Shown here piece by piece: positions 30,834 through 43,646 of a stretch of 64,000 nt of DNA (position 1 is its first letter; each line of letters starts with the position of its first letter). The stretch spans positions 627,001-691,000 of the forward strand of contig NC_092579.1 in the NCBI RefSeq assembly GCF_037975245.1. The letters are read 5' to 3'. A program made the position numbers and the translations under genes. Under the pieces are notes generated by a model. That model saw only the letters and a list, made by a program, of their open reading frames with translations. It had not been told where the DNA came from and did not search any database. Origin of the DNA: Apostichopus japonicus. Taxonomy: Eukaryota > Echinodermata > Holothuroidea > Aspidochirotida > Stichopodidae.

Positions 30834-33800
30834 GGTTATCTGTGTGATGTAATCATAGTAGATGTCTTACAAAGGCTTTTATTGTTGTAGGTGCTCTATG
30901 TGATGTCATCATAGTAGATGTCTTACATAGGCTTTTATTATTGTAGGTGGTCTATGTGATGTAATCATAACAGATGTTTTACATAGGCTTTTAGTGTTGT
31001 ATGTGGTCTGTGTGATGTCATCATAGTAGATGTCTTACATAGGCTTTTATTGTTGTATGTGGTCTATGTGATGTAATCATAGTAGATGTTTTACATAGGC
31101 TTTTATTGTTGTAGGTGGTCTATGTGATGTAATCATAGTAGATGTTTTACATAGGCTTTTATTGTTGTAGGTGGTCTATGTGATGTAATCATAGTAGATG
31201 TTTTACATAGGCTTTTATTGTTGTAGGTGGTCTATGTGATGTCATCATAGCAGATGTTTTACATAGGCTTTTATTGTTGTATGTGGTCTATGTGATGTCA
31301 TCATAGCAGATGTTTTACATAGGCTTTTAGTGTTGTAGGTGGTCTATGTGATGTCATCATAGTAGATGTCTTACATAGGCTTTTAGTGTTGTAGGTGGTC
31401 TATGTGATGTCATCATAGTAGATGTTTTACATAGGCTTTTATTGTTGTAGGTGGTCTATGTGATGTCATCATAGCAGATGTTTTACATAGGCTTTTAGTG
31501 TTGTAGGTGGTCTATGTGATGTCATCATAGCAGATGTTTTACATAGGCTTTTATTGTTGTAGGTGGTCTATGTGATGTCATCATAGTAGATGTCTTACAT
31601 AGGCTTTTATTGTTGTAGGTGGTCTATGTGATGTCATTATAGTAGATGTCTTACATAGGCTTTTAGTGTTGTACGTGGTTTATGTGATGTCATCATAGCA
31701 GATGTTTTACATAGGCTTTTATTGTTGTAGGTGGTCTATGTGATGTCATCATAGTAGATGTCTTACATAGGCTTTTATTGTTGTAGGTGGTCTATGTGAT
31801 GTCATCATAGTAGATGTCTTACATAGGCTTTTATTGTTGTATGTGGTCTATGTGATGTAATCATAGTAGATGTTTTACATAGGCTTTTATTGTTGTAGGT
31901 GGTCTATGTGATGTCATCATAGTAGATGTCTTACATAGGCTTTTATTGTTGTAGGTGGTTTATGTGATGTCATTATAGTAGATGTCTTACATAGGCTTTT
32001 ATTGTTGTAGGTGGTTTATGTGATGTCATCATAGTAGATGTCTTACATAGGCTTTTAGTGTTGTATGTGGTCTATGTGATGTCATCATAGTAGATGTTTT
32101 ACATAGGCTTTTATTGTTGTATGTGGTCTATGTGATGTCATCATAGCAGATGTTTTACATAGGCTTTTATTGTTGTAGGTGGTCTATGTGATGTCATCAT
32201 AGTAGATGTCTTACATAGGCTTTTATTGTTGTAGGTGGTTTATGTGATGTCATCATAGCAGATGTCTTACATAGGCTTTTAGTGTTGTAGGTGGTCTATG
32301 TGATGTCATCATAGCAGATGTCTTACATAGGCTTTTATTGTTGTAGGTGGTCTATGTGATGTAATCATAGTAGATGTTTTACATAGGCTTTTATTGTTGT
32401 AGGTGGTCTATGTGATGTCATCATAGCAGATGTTTTACATAGGCTTTTATTGTTGTAGGTGGTCTATGTGATGTCATCATAGTAGATGTCTTACATAGGC
32501 TTTTATTGTTGTATGTGGTCTATGTGATGTCATCATAGCAGATGTTTTACATAGGCTTTTATTGTTGTAGGTGGTCTATGTGATGTCATCATAGTAGATG
32601 TCTTACATAGGCTTTTATTGTTGTATGTGGTCTATGTGATGTAATCATAGTAGATGTTTTACATAGGCTTTTATTGTTGTAGGTGGTCTATGTGATGTCA
32701 TCATAGTAGATGTCTTACATAGGCTTTTATTGTTGTAGGTGGTTTATGTGATGTCATTATAGTAGATGTCTTACATAGGCTTTTATTGTTGTAGGTGGTT
32801 TATGTGATGTCATCATAGTAGATGTCTTACATAGGCTTTTAGTGTTGTATGTGGTCTATGTGATGTCATCATAGTAGATGTTTTACATAGGCTTTTATTG
32901 TTGTAGCTGGTCTATGTGATGTCATCATAGCAGATGTCTTACATAGGCTTTTAGTGTTGTAGGTGGTCTATGTGATGTCATCATAGTAGATGTCTTACAA
33001 AGGCTTTTATTGTTGTATGTGGTCTATGTGATGTAATCATAGTACATGTCTTACAAAGGCTTTTATTGTTGTAGGTGGTCTATGTGATGTCATCATAGTA
33101 GATGTCTTACATAGGCTTTTATTGTTGTAGGTGGTTTATGTGATGTCATCATAGTAGATGTCTTACATAGGCTTTTAGTGTTGTAGGTGGTCTATGTGAT
33201 GTCATCATAGCAGATGTCTTACATAGGCTTTTAGTGTTGTAGGTGGTCTATGTGATGTCATCATAGCAGATGTTTTACATAGGCTTTTATTGTTGTAAGT
33301 GGTCTATGTGATGTCATCATAGTAGATGTCTTACATAGGCTTTTATTGTTGTAGGTGGTTTATGTGATGTCATCATAGTAGATGTCTTACAAAGGCTTTT
33401 ATTGTTGTAGGTGGTCTATGTGATGTCATCATAGTAGATGTCTTACATAGGCTTTTATTGTTGTAGGTGATCTATGTGATGTAATCATAGTACATGTCTT
33501 ACAAAGGCTTTTATTGTTGTAGGTGCTCTATGTGATGTCATCATAGTAGATGTCTTACATAGGCTTTTATTGTTGTAGGTGGTATATGTGATGTCATCAT
33601 AGTAGATGTCTTACATAGGCTTTTATTGTTGTAGGTGGTTTATGTGATGTCATCATAGTAGATGTCTTACATAGGCTTTTAGTGTTGTAGGTGGTCTATG
33701 TGATGTTATCATAGTAGATGTCTTACATAGGCTTTTATTGTTGTAGGTGGTCTATGTGATGTAATCATAGTACATGTCTTACAAAGGCTTTTATTGTTGT

Positions 33801-35177
33801 AGGTGGTTTATGTGATGTCATCATAGTAGATGTCTTACATAGGCTTTTAGTGTTGTAGGTGGTCTATGTGATGTTATCATAGTAGATGTCTTACATAGGC
33901 TTTTATTGTTGTATGTGGTCTATGTGATGTAATCATAGTACATGTCTTACAAAGGCTTTTATTGTTGTAGGTGCTCTATGTGATGTCATCATAGTAGATG
34001 TCTTACATAGGCTTTTAGTGTTGTAGGTGGTCTATGTGAATTATATGTCTTACAAAGGCTTTTATTGTTGTAGGTGGTCTATGTGATGTCATCATAGTAG
34101 ATGTCTCACATAGGCTTTTAATGTTGTAGGTGGTCTATGTGATGTAATCATAGTACATGTCTTACAAAGGCTTTTATTGTTGTAGGTGGTCTATGTGATG
34201 TCATCATAGTAGATGTCTTACATAGGCTTTTATTGTTGTAGCTGGTTTATGTGATGTAATCATAGTACATGTCTTACAAAGGCTTTTATTGTTGTAGGTG
34301 CTCTATGTGATGTCATCATAGTAGATGTCTTACATAGGCTTTTATTGTTGTAGGTGGTCTATGTGAATTAGATGTCTTACAAAGGCTTTTATTGTTGTAG
34401 GTGCTCTATGTGATGTCATCATAGTAGATGTCTTACATAGGCTTTTAGTGTTGTAGGTGGTCTATGTGAATTAGATGTCTTACAAAGGCTTTTATTGTTG
34501 TAGGTGGTCTGTGTGATATAATCAGTAATCATAGTATATGTCTTACAAAGGCTTTTATTGTTGTAGGTGGTCTATGTGATGTCATCATAGTAGATGTCTC
34601 ACATAGGCTTTTAATGTTGTAGGTGGTCTATGTGATGTAATCATAGTACATGTCTTACAAAGGCTTTTATTGTTGTAGGTGGTCTATGTGATGTCATCAT
34701 AGTAGATGTCTCACATAGGCTTTTAATGTTGTAGGTGGTCTATGTGATGTAATCATAGTACATGTCTTACAAAGGCTTTTATTGTTGTAGGTGGTCTATG
34801 TGATGTCATCATAGTAGATGTCTTACATAGGCTTTTATTGTTGTAGCTGGTTTATGTGATGTCATCATAGTAGATGTCTTACAAAGGCTTTTATTGTTGT
34901 ATGTGGTCTATGTGATGTAATCGTAGTAGATGTCTTACATAGGCTTTTAGTGTTGTAGGTGGTCTATGTGATGTCATCATAGTAGATGTTTTACATAGGC
35001 TTTTAGTGTTGTATGTGGTCTATGTGATGTCATCATAGTAGATGTCTTACAAAGGCTTTTATTGTTGTAGGTGGTCTGTGTGATGTCATCATAGTATATG
35101 TCTTACATAGGCTTTTATTGTTGTAGGTGGTCTGTGAGATGTCATCATAGTATATGTCTTACAAAGGCTTTTATTGA
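30834..35177. repeat. 56-bp minisatellite, about 77 copies (4.3 kb)
   Basis: The unit reads AGGCTTTTATTGTTGTAGGT, then GGTCTATGTGATGTCATCAT, then AGTAGATGTCTTACAT. Variants are shared between neighbours: TAATC/CATC, AGTGTTG/ATTGTTG, GTTTTAC/GTCTTAC, CAGATG/TAGATG, and AAAGG/ATAGG mainly in the outer, older part. The diagnostic CATTATAG variant recurs at 31635, 31971 and 32755 (336 and 784 bp apart, i.e. 6 and 14 units), and the units around the last two match over about six repeats: a higher-order duplication. Shortened units reading GTGAATTAGATGTC or GTGAATTATATGTC occur near 34037, 34366 and 34467. As 56 is not a multiple of three, no long frame runs through. Confidence 0.98.
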
Positions 35178-36188
35178 AGACATCACCAGCTCTGATGTTG
35201 CATATGTTTCATAATACTATCATGATGTTGCTGTGACCTATAAATGCAGACAATTACCTGTTTCATTATTCAATGTATACCATCGATCTATGTGTGTCTG
35301 CTATAACGTGTTCCATATTATAAGGCCAATTTTTTCCAATGGTAAATATTTCTCCAATCTTTAAACATCTGATATGTATGCTTGAAACTGATACAATAAA
35401 ATAAGGTGGCTTTGTGCCATGGTGTTCTTTGCCATGGTACTTGGGTACGGTTTAGGCTAAGAGACTTCAACTGCTGATGCTTTCGGTTCAAAGGTCGACA
35501 CAATCATTCATTTAATACACAACATCCCAATCGAAAAATAGTTCACATATACGTAAAGTTTGCGATATTCGTCGTCGTAAAGAACTGAGAAATTGTATTA
35601 TTACTAGTTGATAGCCTTACACTGTTTTCTGTTTGATTATCATTTTAACGATCATTTAACAGTGCCAATTTTTACTGAATTTCAAACAGCTACCTGATCA
35701 CGTGATCACATGGAGTCATCTGTTTTCAAGATTAGATGATTTTATTTCCTGAGCCATTCTTTTCATCATTCTGTTCTTACCAGCTCTAGATGCACAAAAC
35801 TCTCGTAATGTCAGATTAAATTAACATGACCATATTTGTGATGCATATTGAGAGACTGGAAGGATGCATAACTTAATGGACTTTTGGTTAATTATCTACC
35901 ATCGCATGACATGAAACTTTGCGCTTCAATTATATGTGTTTACATCAAACGGTGTAATGCATGAATGCATGCATGTATTGATATGGTTTGTTTTATTTAT
36001 AATATCGGCATTGCGGTAGTAATTGTCAAAGACACATGCATGTGCTCAACCCCAGAATTTATCCAGTTAAATAGTATGTCACGTTTTCCGTGGTGGTGCC
36101 ATGTATATGCGGTGGTATGTTATATTATGAGCTATATTAGCTATGAAAGGTATTTTTAGCTAAGTTATGTTATCTAACGCTACGATAT
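35178..36188. other. No gene recognised
   Basis: No supportable coding region, RNA gene or repeat. Confidence 0.5.
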
Positions 36189-36470
36189 GAGGTGAGATGG
36201 GGTGAGATGGGGTCAGGAAATGTGAGATGAAATGAGATGAGATCAGGTGAGGTGATGTCAGTTGAGGTGATGTCATGTGAAGTGACGTCAGGTAAGGTGA
36301 TGTCAGGTGAGGTGATATCTGGTGAGGTGATATCAGTTGAGGTGATGTCATGTGAAGTGACGTCAGGTAAGGTGATGTCAGGTGAGGTGATGTCAGGTGA
36401 TATGATGTCAGGTGAAGTGATGTCAGGTAAGGTGACGTAAGGTGAGGTGATGTCGAGTCGAGTCGAGGTG
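36189..36470. repeat. 15-bp minisatellite GGTGATGTCAGGTGA with CRE-like sites
   Basis: Tandem 15-mers of the form GGTGATGTCAGGTGA, with a 75-bp (5-unit) higher-order duplication (GTTGAGGTGATGTCATGTGA at 36261 and 36336). Two units carry GTGACGTCA, the cAMP-response element core. Long open frames on both strands here follow from the 15-bp period. Confidence 0.93.
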
Positions 36471-38293
36471 ATGTAATCATGTTAGTTTTCATCTGACCAT
36501 CTGGCCTATTATTGATTTGACTGACTTTCCATTCAACCAAGTTAAGAGTGACTGGATTGAGCTGGTACTCATCAAGCCTTTACTACATTCACTCCAATCA
36601 TGAAAACATTTAGGCCTACTTCTTGTTTACAGCATGATCTATTATACAATTGAAATTTCCGCCATATTTAGCCATCATGTGCGCAGGTCTATCAATTAAA
36701 TGTAATAACTTAAAGTTCATCCATCCTATGTACGAGACATGATGAAACCCATTTGGGATACGTAATATCATTAAAACAAATCAAAAAGCCTTCTTTACTT
36801 CCACCATTTGTGCATCATCTTTAAATAAAAATAAACACATCAAAATTTCCCTCGAAAAGAGAAAATCTTCAATATATCACGACAGTAGATTTCACTCTGC
36901 CGTTAATTCGTGATAGAAAAGTCCTCCACATCACGCTTGGTAAAATCGTCTCCTATTTTGTTAATTAGTGAAAGAAACGATAGATATCTTTGTTACGTGC
37001 TCGAGGGGACGGGAAATTGAAAACTGAGTCCACAAGACTTGTCATCTGAAAACAGTACTGCGGTCTCTCGCTTTACAAGTTCAAAGCAGTATGCACTATT
37101 TGGATACTTTCTGCAGGTTTTTTATTTTTATTTAAGATAACGCTTCTTCTTATCGTTTTGTGTAGGGGAAGGGGAGGGGTCTTCTCTTTCCTGTTCATGT
37201 AATATTGCATCCTCGGCGCTAACTTTAACAAAAGAGGTACAATGTAACTCGCACACATTTTGTGGATGTATTATCGACTTCAAACATCATATAATAATTA
37301 TAATATGATTGAATGGAGACTTCTCTTGACACTTTATCGCAGGATGACTTTGATGCATTGAATAAGGATGCATATCTGCAGGAGCAGGGAAATGTAACAC
37401 AGTATGATCAATATAAGGAAATGGACCATTTAACAGCCGGATTACTAGTCTCCCTCCCTTCTATGTATAGATGTTTCTGATTGGCGGTTACCCGAAAGTT
37501 TGAATTCTTCCATACCGCATAGTAAAAACCTGTACTAAACACTACTTACAATACACAATATAGTCTAAGATGTTACTGTTACAATATTTATAAGCGATTC
37601 TTGATATTATGTGGTTTCGAGCTGCCGATATAACGTATTAACTTTGTGCAATTTTTGTGAATTATGCCATGGGACTATTTGCTCAAGCAGATTATCATCT
37701 ATCATGCTGCATAACACAATTAACCTACCGCACTGAGCAGTATTGAAGGCTGTTAATGTATACTGATCAATTTTACTAAGAGTATAGCTACATTCAAGCT
37801 AATGCTAGACCCTTTGTCTTGCCTTTATTGTAACAATTAATATTTCTCAGCCTTGTATACGGTTCTACGTGTTATACAATACTAAGCCTATACTGCACAT
37901 GTCTTACACTCAATATGGTCATTTAGCCTGCTTCATTAAATTTAAATAGGTCAAGCGATAAACACTGCAAGATCCATTTGCATGCAAACTTAGAATACAA
38001 AAAAGCTTTGTGTGTGACATCGGACACAATTGTTGAGTGGTCGTATGAAACTGCATGAATAAAATACATTACACCTAATAGTTTCTTGCACTTTAAGAAG
38101 TCGTAGTATGGCCGTATATAGAGTAAACATCGGCATATATAGTAAATATCGTGCAAGGCTAAAGGACATCAATCAATATCTATCAAGGTGTTTTACTCTG
38201 TAGTAGATTTTCCGTTCTGTAAGGAGGTGTTAGAACTCGCCAAATATGAAGCATACGTATGACACGGAAGTATAAAATACCACGTAATGACTT
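36471..38293. other. No gene recognised
   Basis: Only short unmatched open frames. Confidence 0.5.
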
Positions 38294-39255
38294 GTATACG
38301 CGGTGCTCCTATACATGGTACTCCTATACTCCTATACACGGTACTCCTATACACGGTACTCCTATACTCCTATATACGGTACTCCTATACACGGTACTCC
38401 TATACACGGTACTCCTATACATGGTACTCCTATACATGGTACTCATATACACGGTACTCCTATAGCCGGTACTCCTATACATGGTATTCATATACACGGT
38501 ACTCCTAAACACGGTACTCCTATACACGGTACTCCTATACATGGTACTCCTATACCCGGTACTCCTATACATGGTACTCATATACACGGTACTCCTATAG
38601 CCGGTACTCCTATACATGGTATTCATATACACGGTACTCCTAAACACGGTACTCCTATACACGGTACTCCTATACATGGTACTCCTATACCCGGTACTCC
38701 TATACATGGTACTCATATACACGGTACTCCTATAGCCGGTACTCCTATACATGGTATTCATATACACGGTACTCCTATACACGGTACTCCTATACACGGT
38801 ACTCCTATACACGGTACTCCTATACCCGGTACTCCTATACACGGTACTCCTATACACGGTACTCCTATACCCGGTACTCCTATACATGGTACTCATATAC
38901 ACGGTAATCATATACACGGTACTCATATACACGGTAATCCTATACTCCTAAACACGGTACTCCTATACTCCTATACATGGTACTCCTATACACGGTACTC
39001 CTATACACGGTACTCCTATACCCGGTACTCCTATACCCGGTACTCATATACACGGTACTCCTATACACGGTACTCCTATACTCTTATACACGGTACTCCT
39101 ATACACGGTACTCCTATACACGGTACTCCTATACACGGTACTCCTATACCCGGTACTCCTATACCCGGTACTCATATACACGGTACTCCTATACACGGTA
39201 CTCCTATACACGGTACTCCTATACACGGTACTCCTTTACCCGGTACTCCTTTACA
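38294..39255. repeat. 15-bp minisatellite CTATACACGGTACTC, about 63 copies
   Basis: Units of CTATACACGGTACTC with ATGG, CCCGG and AGCCGG variants and CAT/CCT alternates. The TATAGCCGG variant recurs at about 38461, 38596 and 38731, a 135-bp (9-unit) higher-order repeat. Both strands stay open (HGTPI on plus, YRSTV on minus); the 348- and 202-codon frames are by-products, not genes. Confidence 0.98.
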
Positions 39256-39693
39256 TAGAGATCGTTACACCTACATATCTTATCTAATTGAGAATTCGAA
39301 TGAAGGTGCTTCTGACCTTGTAAGAAAACTAAAGAATAGTATCTTCTAACAATATTGTATAAACAGGCTTTAATAATATATGCTGAATGTTCGATTCTGG
39401 AATCTTGATTATCATACTTATCATGAATCGAGCACTGACTACAGTAGATAAACTGATTGTTACATAGAAATATTGTTCAGGCTGGTGGATGAATGTTATA
39501 CTTATATTCAAGCAACGAGACACAACAAAGTGTTTTAATATTTAAAGAAAACAATTCTAAAGACAACTGCAGCAGCAAATGAAACGTATCATTCTGCTGT
39601 CATATAGAGTTGATAGTTAATGATTTCCCAATTACTTGTCTTAGAGATGGGTTTGGATCCTCTAAATATGGAACGCCAAAAGGGCCACGTTAT
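39256..39693. other. No gene recognised
   Basis: No supportable feature. Confidence 0.5.
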
Positions 39694-39842
39694 ATGTCTC
39701 TGCACCTAAAATACATGTCGCTGCACCTAAAATATATGTCGCTGCACCTAAAATATATGTCGCTGTACCTACAGTATACGTTGTTGTATCTAGAGTAGAC
39801 GTCGCTCCACTGAAAAAAATACGTCGCTGCAGTTAACAGAAA
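39694..39842. repeat. 21-bp tandem repeat, seven copies
   Basis: Units of the form ATGTCGCTGCACCTAAAATA, decaying to ACGTCGCTGCAGTTAAC at the right. The array stops exactly where the inverted arm of the 4.0 kb element begins. Confidence 0.9.
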
Positions 39843-40062
39843 TTATGGCACGCCGTTTGTACCAAACTTGTGTTGCCGTCGCGGAAACGTAGGTTGCCTT
39901 CCGGAAACTTAGGTTAATTTCATTCTATTGTGCAATATCATTCCGTTGTCCAATTGCATTCCGTCTCGAAAAAATCCGTTGCATTATGCGAAAAGTGACC
40001 TATTAAGGTGGGCGCTGTCCCATTTCCACCATTTAAATATAAGCTAATACCTGGTATATTTA
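39843..40062 (+). repeat. Left inverted arm of the 4.0 kb element
   Basis: Outer end TTATGGCACGCCGTTTGT; inner part GGCGCTGTCCCATTTCCACC. It has an extra stretch of about 40 bases (TTAGGTTAATTTC region) absent from the other arm. Confidence 0.82.
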
Positions 40063-41943
40063 TTAACGAGAATTATACGCCCACGTATAGACTATATGGA
40101 GCAACAATGAACGCACCTCATGTGAAAACACAGTCGGTGTTTTGCCCGTATTTCTGGGATTTGGGGAGATATTAGACTATTTCAACAAGATACATGGTTG
40201 AGGTATCTCCAATCAGTTCATGTTTGGAATATCTAAGTTGTCATCAGGCTGAAATCGCCACAACTTTTGTCAAAGAATTCAGCGAAGTCTTCGATACTGC
40301 AACAAAGTGTGTGTATGTACAACAAAAGGTAGCAGAACCATACCTAATATGACGGCAAGAAATTAAGGGTGACACAAAAGATGTACCAGTGTTTCACCGA
40401 CATCTCAAGACAGAGACGAGCTCTCGCCTCAGAGAGTAAAAACCAACCAGTGACTGGAGAAGCCGTTCTATCATATCAGAGCGTCAATAAAGGGTTTCTC
40501 CAATATGCCCTTTAGGGCAATATCGCCCCCCCCCCTCCCCCTCCTCCTCTAATATAACCTGTCCTACCAATCATACCAAACCATGTGTTGAAAAACAAGT
40601 AAAGTCATACTTCAATTGTAAACCTTTCAAGTATGAATTGATACCGGTACTTGTTTGCATGACATTGTAAGACACAATTCCCCAAAACTAAAACTTGTTT
40701 GCTTGATGGTATATGTCAGACCTACAAACATGGCCCATAATAACATAAGATTAATCTAAAGTTTATTTTGAATCTTTCCTAGCTGAAAGTTAAATTTGTT
40801 GCTGAATGGGAGAGGAAGTGGGGGGAGGGGCGTGGAAGTACCAGGAAAATTATCTTGTGCCATAATTGCTTTCAGCAGTAATATGTGCAATATTAGTTGT
40901 GATCAAATAAATTTAAGTATCTTAGAAGATTTGAAAACTGAGCCATAGAGAAGCATTAGTGATATGCAACATTAAACAAATGCTTAGAATGGTTAATCTT
41001 TCATCATGTTTGTTGTATATTTGTGACTCTTTGTATCTTTAGCTAACAATGGTCCATATGTTTTCCCCGTAAGATGCATACAAGAGATGTGACTGCCACA
41101 GTGACACATTGCCAACACAGGTGAATTGTGGGATACAGTACTTGAAAAATACAGTACTTGTATAACACAGTGCATACTGAACTTATCGTATGGTTAAAAC
41201 TGGCAAATAAACTTTTAACTCTATTTTCAAGGGTCTTAATATTTATTGAATGGTCATTAGATGTGTGGGAAGGGGGTTGCTGGGACATCACGCTGCCTCA
41301 AAATCTTGCTTGATGTGAGGTAACCCCACAGTAGACCTCAAGAACAATATAACCTGATCATCAAGAACTGAACAAAAGACAGAGATTTGTGGAAAGACTT
41401 CTGCCTCCTGTCATTTAAAATTATGCTCACAGAAGAAGTAACATTGTGGACAGGGAAACGGTAACACGTTTACTGTTGTAGTCGTCTCTGGATACTCCCA
41501 TTTCTGGTGCCAGATATACTAAGTCAAATCGAGCCTGCGTTTCATATCTTTTTATATGGAACAAAGACCAGACGAATAGTGTAAATGAGGTCGACCAGTA
41601 ATTACCAACATCAACATTTTTGCCCGTGCACCATTACTACTGCCCAGGCTAAGTCCCAGTATATTACATGGACCTTCCACTAAACATTACCCTGCTCTTA
41701 CGGTTCACATTCACATCTCGCGGCTCACTTCCGTCAGGATTTGGCGGTGTTTTGATGGTATGCCCATTAGTCTAGTAAGCCTGTACCCATACCTATATAT
41801 CGTGCCAAATTTCTGGGCGTCAACTACCACATAGGACGTACACATAACATGCCACATTGCTATAGTATATGTAATATTACTTTAAGTTAGTTTTATCGAA
41901 CTTAGAAGATTATCACATCACTAATAATATTATTTCTACCCAA

Positions 41944-42051
41944 ATCGAGACAAAAGAGTTAAAGGAACTTGTCCACCTGGGGTACAAAAGAAAGGAGTTA
42001 GCACAACACTATGGTGACAGCAATATGACCGTTGCCAGGTCGATTCAGGAA
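41944..42051 (+). pseudogene. Helix-turn-helix-like coding remnant (part 1), interrupted by hAT
   Basis: Thirty-six open codons read IETKELKELVHLGYKRKELA, then QHYGDSNMTVARSIQE. The pattern (hydrophobic helix, GYKRKELAQHYG, S.MTVAR.IQEY) matches the helix-turn-helix arrangement at the N-terminus of many transposase and integrase-like proteins. The frame continues after the hAT insertion (43655-43687) as YNSVWYHVAV and a stop, once one copy of the target duplication is discounted. No catalytic domain was found, so this is a fragment. Assignment rests on pattern, not on a search. Confidence 0.45.
42044..42051. repeat. Target-site duplication, left of hAT
   Basis: TTCAGGAA, identical to 43647-43654. 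Confidence 0.95.
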
Positions 42052-43646
42052 CAGGGCCGGATTTAGACTTGTGGAGGCCCGTGGGCAACCTTCAGTGGTG
42101 GAGGCCCCCCCCTCCAGTGATCGCCGTCCTGGGGGAGGTGTGTAAGGGGAGAGGTATTGGATTTTTTCCAATAATTAAGGGTTCTTGGATGCGAAATGGT
42201 GCAGTATTTTGTGATTTCTGAAGTAAATTTTGTGATTTCTGAAGAATTTTCATTACGGTATGTAGGCCTGTTTGCCTGCAAAATTTTCAGTACAAGTAAA
42301 AAGGTTGCTACAACCTCTCTCACTCTCAGTACGAACGAGCAATCATGATCAATCATATAAACATGGATATAATACTTACAGTACGTATATTTACAGACCA
42401 GGCAGTTTTCGAGACTTGACCCTTGCAAAATCTTGGATCAATTTGTCGAAGTCAGTCTCTCTGAGAATGTCATATTCAATACTCATCAAGGTCATATGAC
42501 TGAGCCTATCATGACCTATTGCAGTACGGAGTCTGTTCTTAATGAACTTCACTTTACTGAACGAACGTTCTCCAGAACAGTTTGTGACCATGAGCACCAA
42601 GTACATCCGTAGCATTATCTCGACATTTGGAAATGTATCCGCAACGTGTTTGTCCATCAACAGTTTATAAAGGAACTGTTCTCTCCCCATCTTATCATCT
42701 TCAGGAAAATGAGTAAAGAAGGCTGCAAACTGCACAAGTTCAACACCAAGTGATTGATCTAGATCATCCTTGTACTCAGAAACTAATTTTGCTGCAGCTG
42801 CTTCGATTTCATTACAGTCAATTTGGGTTTTCTGGAAACTGCAAAATGTTTTCAAACTCAAGGTTTGGGTTAGAATATCAGGTCAGGGTCCATTAGAAGG
42901 GGATTTGGAGCATTTTCTTTCATAATCCGACCTCAAGTATGACTAAAGTTATCTAGAAATTGGGTTCTGGAGCAAGGGGGTGTTGTCCCATTTCCAAGAA
43001 TTTGATCGGCCTGCATATGCTAATTATCCCGGAAAACCGAAAAAACTCACACCCCGGGCCTAAACTTGCTTTTAGCTGGACTGGACTAACATGATTCATG
43101 ACGAACATGTTAATGCCAATTGCCAACTGCCCAGACGCGCACGGGCCTGTGTATGTGTATGTGTGTAGAGGGGGTGAGAAGACAGTTATTTCATCATTGC
43201 ACATGAAAAGAATCAATTAGCAATACCTGTCTGAAACCTAGTAGGAGGTAATGACAGGCGCACTGTCAGGGTGTACTGAAATGTTTCAACCAAAACCATT
43301 AACCTAGTTCTAAAGAAAATAGACGTTGAGATTGATGACTTTGGATATTAGGCCAATCATGTTTGTCTGCCGACGTGTGATTTGCAATAACGGGAAAACA
43401 ACCACTTAGCTGTTTCTACCATTCACAAAGAGACACAATTAAAATTGAATATGACTTCAAGCGTATATGCATGGCGTAAGCCGCGCGCAATATGATTTTG
43501 ATTGATGATATTTGTCAGCCTACATTTAATTTTTTTTCTTCAAATTTCCCCTTATATATATATTTTTTCATGAAGTATGTGGAGGCCCCTTGTTGTGGAG
43601 GCCCGTGGGCAGCTGCCCACGTTGCCCATTGGTAAATCCGGCCCTG
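42052..43646. mobile_element. hAT DNA transposon remnant, 1595 bp, nested
   Basis: Perfect 14-bp inverted ends (CAGGGCCGGATTTA and its reverse complement) are bounded by a perfect 8-bp target duplication, TTCAGGAA. CAG-starting ends and 8-bp duplications are the hallmark of hAT. A GTGGAGGCCCGTGGGCA motif occurs in direct orientation near both ends. Only the C-terminal dimerisation region of a transposase remains on the minus strand, so this is an internally deleted, non-autonomous copy. The intact ends and duplication suggest it is younger than the element it split. Confidence 0.95.
42391..42861 (-). pseudogene. hAT transposase C-terminal (dimerisation) fragment, ZMYM1-like
   Basis: About 156 codons. 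The diagnostic block is VTNCSGERSFSKVKFIKNRL, followed by RTAIGHDRLSHMTLMSIEYD, typical of the hAT C-terminal dimerisation domain in the group annotated as ZMYM1-like or zinc-finger-MYM transposases. PNVEIMLRMYLVLMVTN just before it is also characteristic. The frame has no ATG start (it opens at a TTG shortly after a TGA), and the N-terminal zinc finger and DDE core are absent from the 1.6 kb element. The protein would end KSRKLPGL. It cannot encode an active transposase. Confidence 0.92.

Noticed and set aside
30834-35177. CRISPR array
   Set aside because: Regularly spaced, but repeats are contiguous with no unique spacers, and the DNA is animal.
36160-36540. 126-codon Thr-Ser-Pro-His-Leu frame
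   Set aside because: Product of the 15-bp GGTGATGTCA repeat.
38303-39349. 348-codon HGTPI frame and antisense YRSTV frame
   Set aside because: A stop-free 15-bp tandem repeat gives long frames on both strands; there is no start context, splice signal or unique domain.
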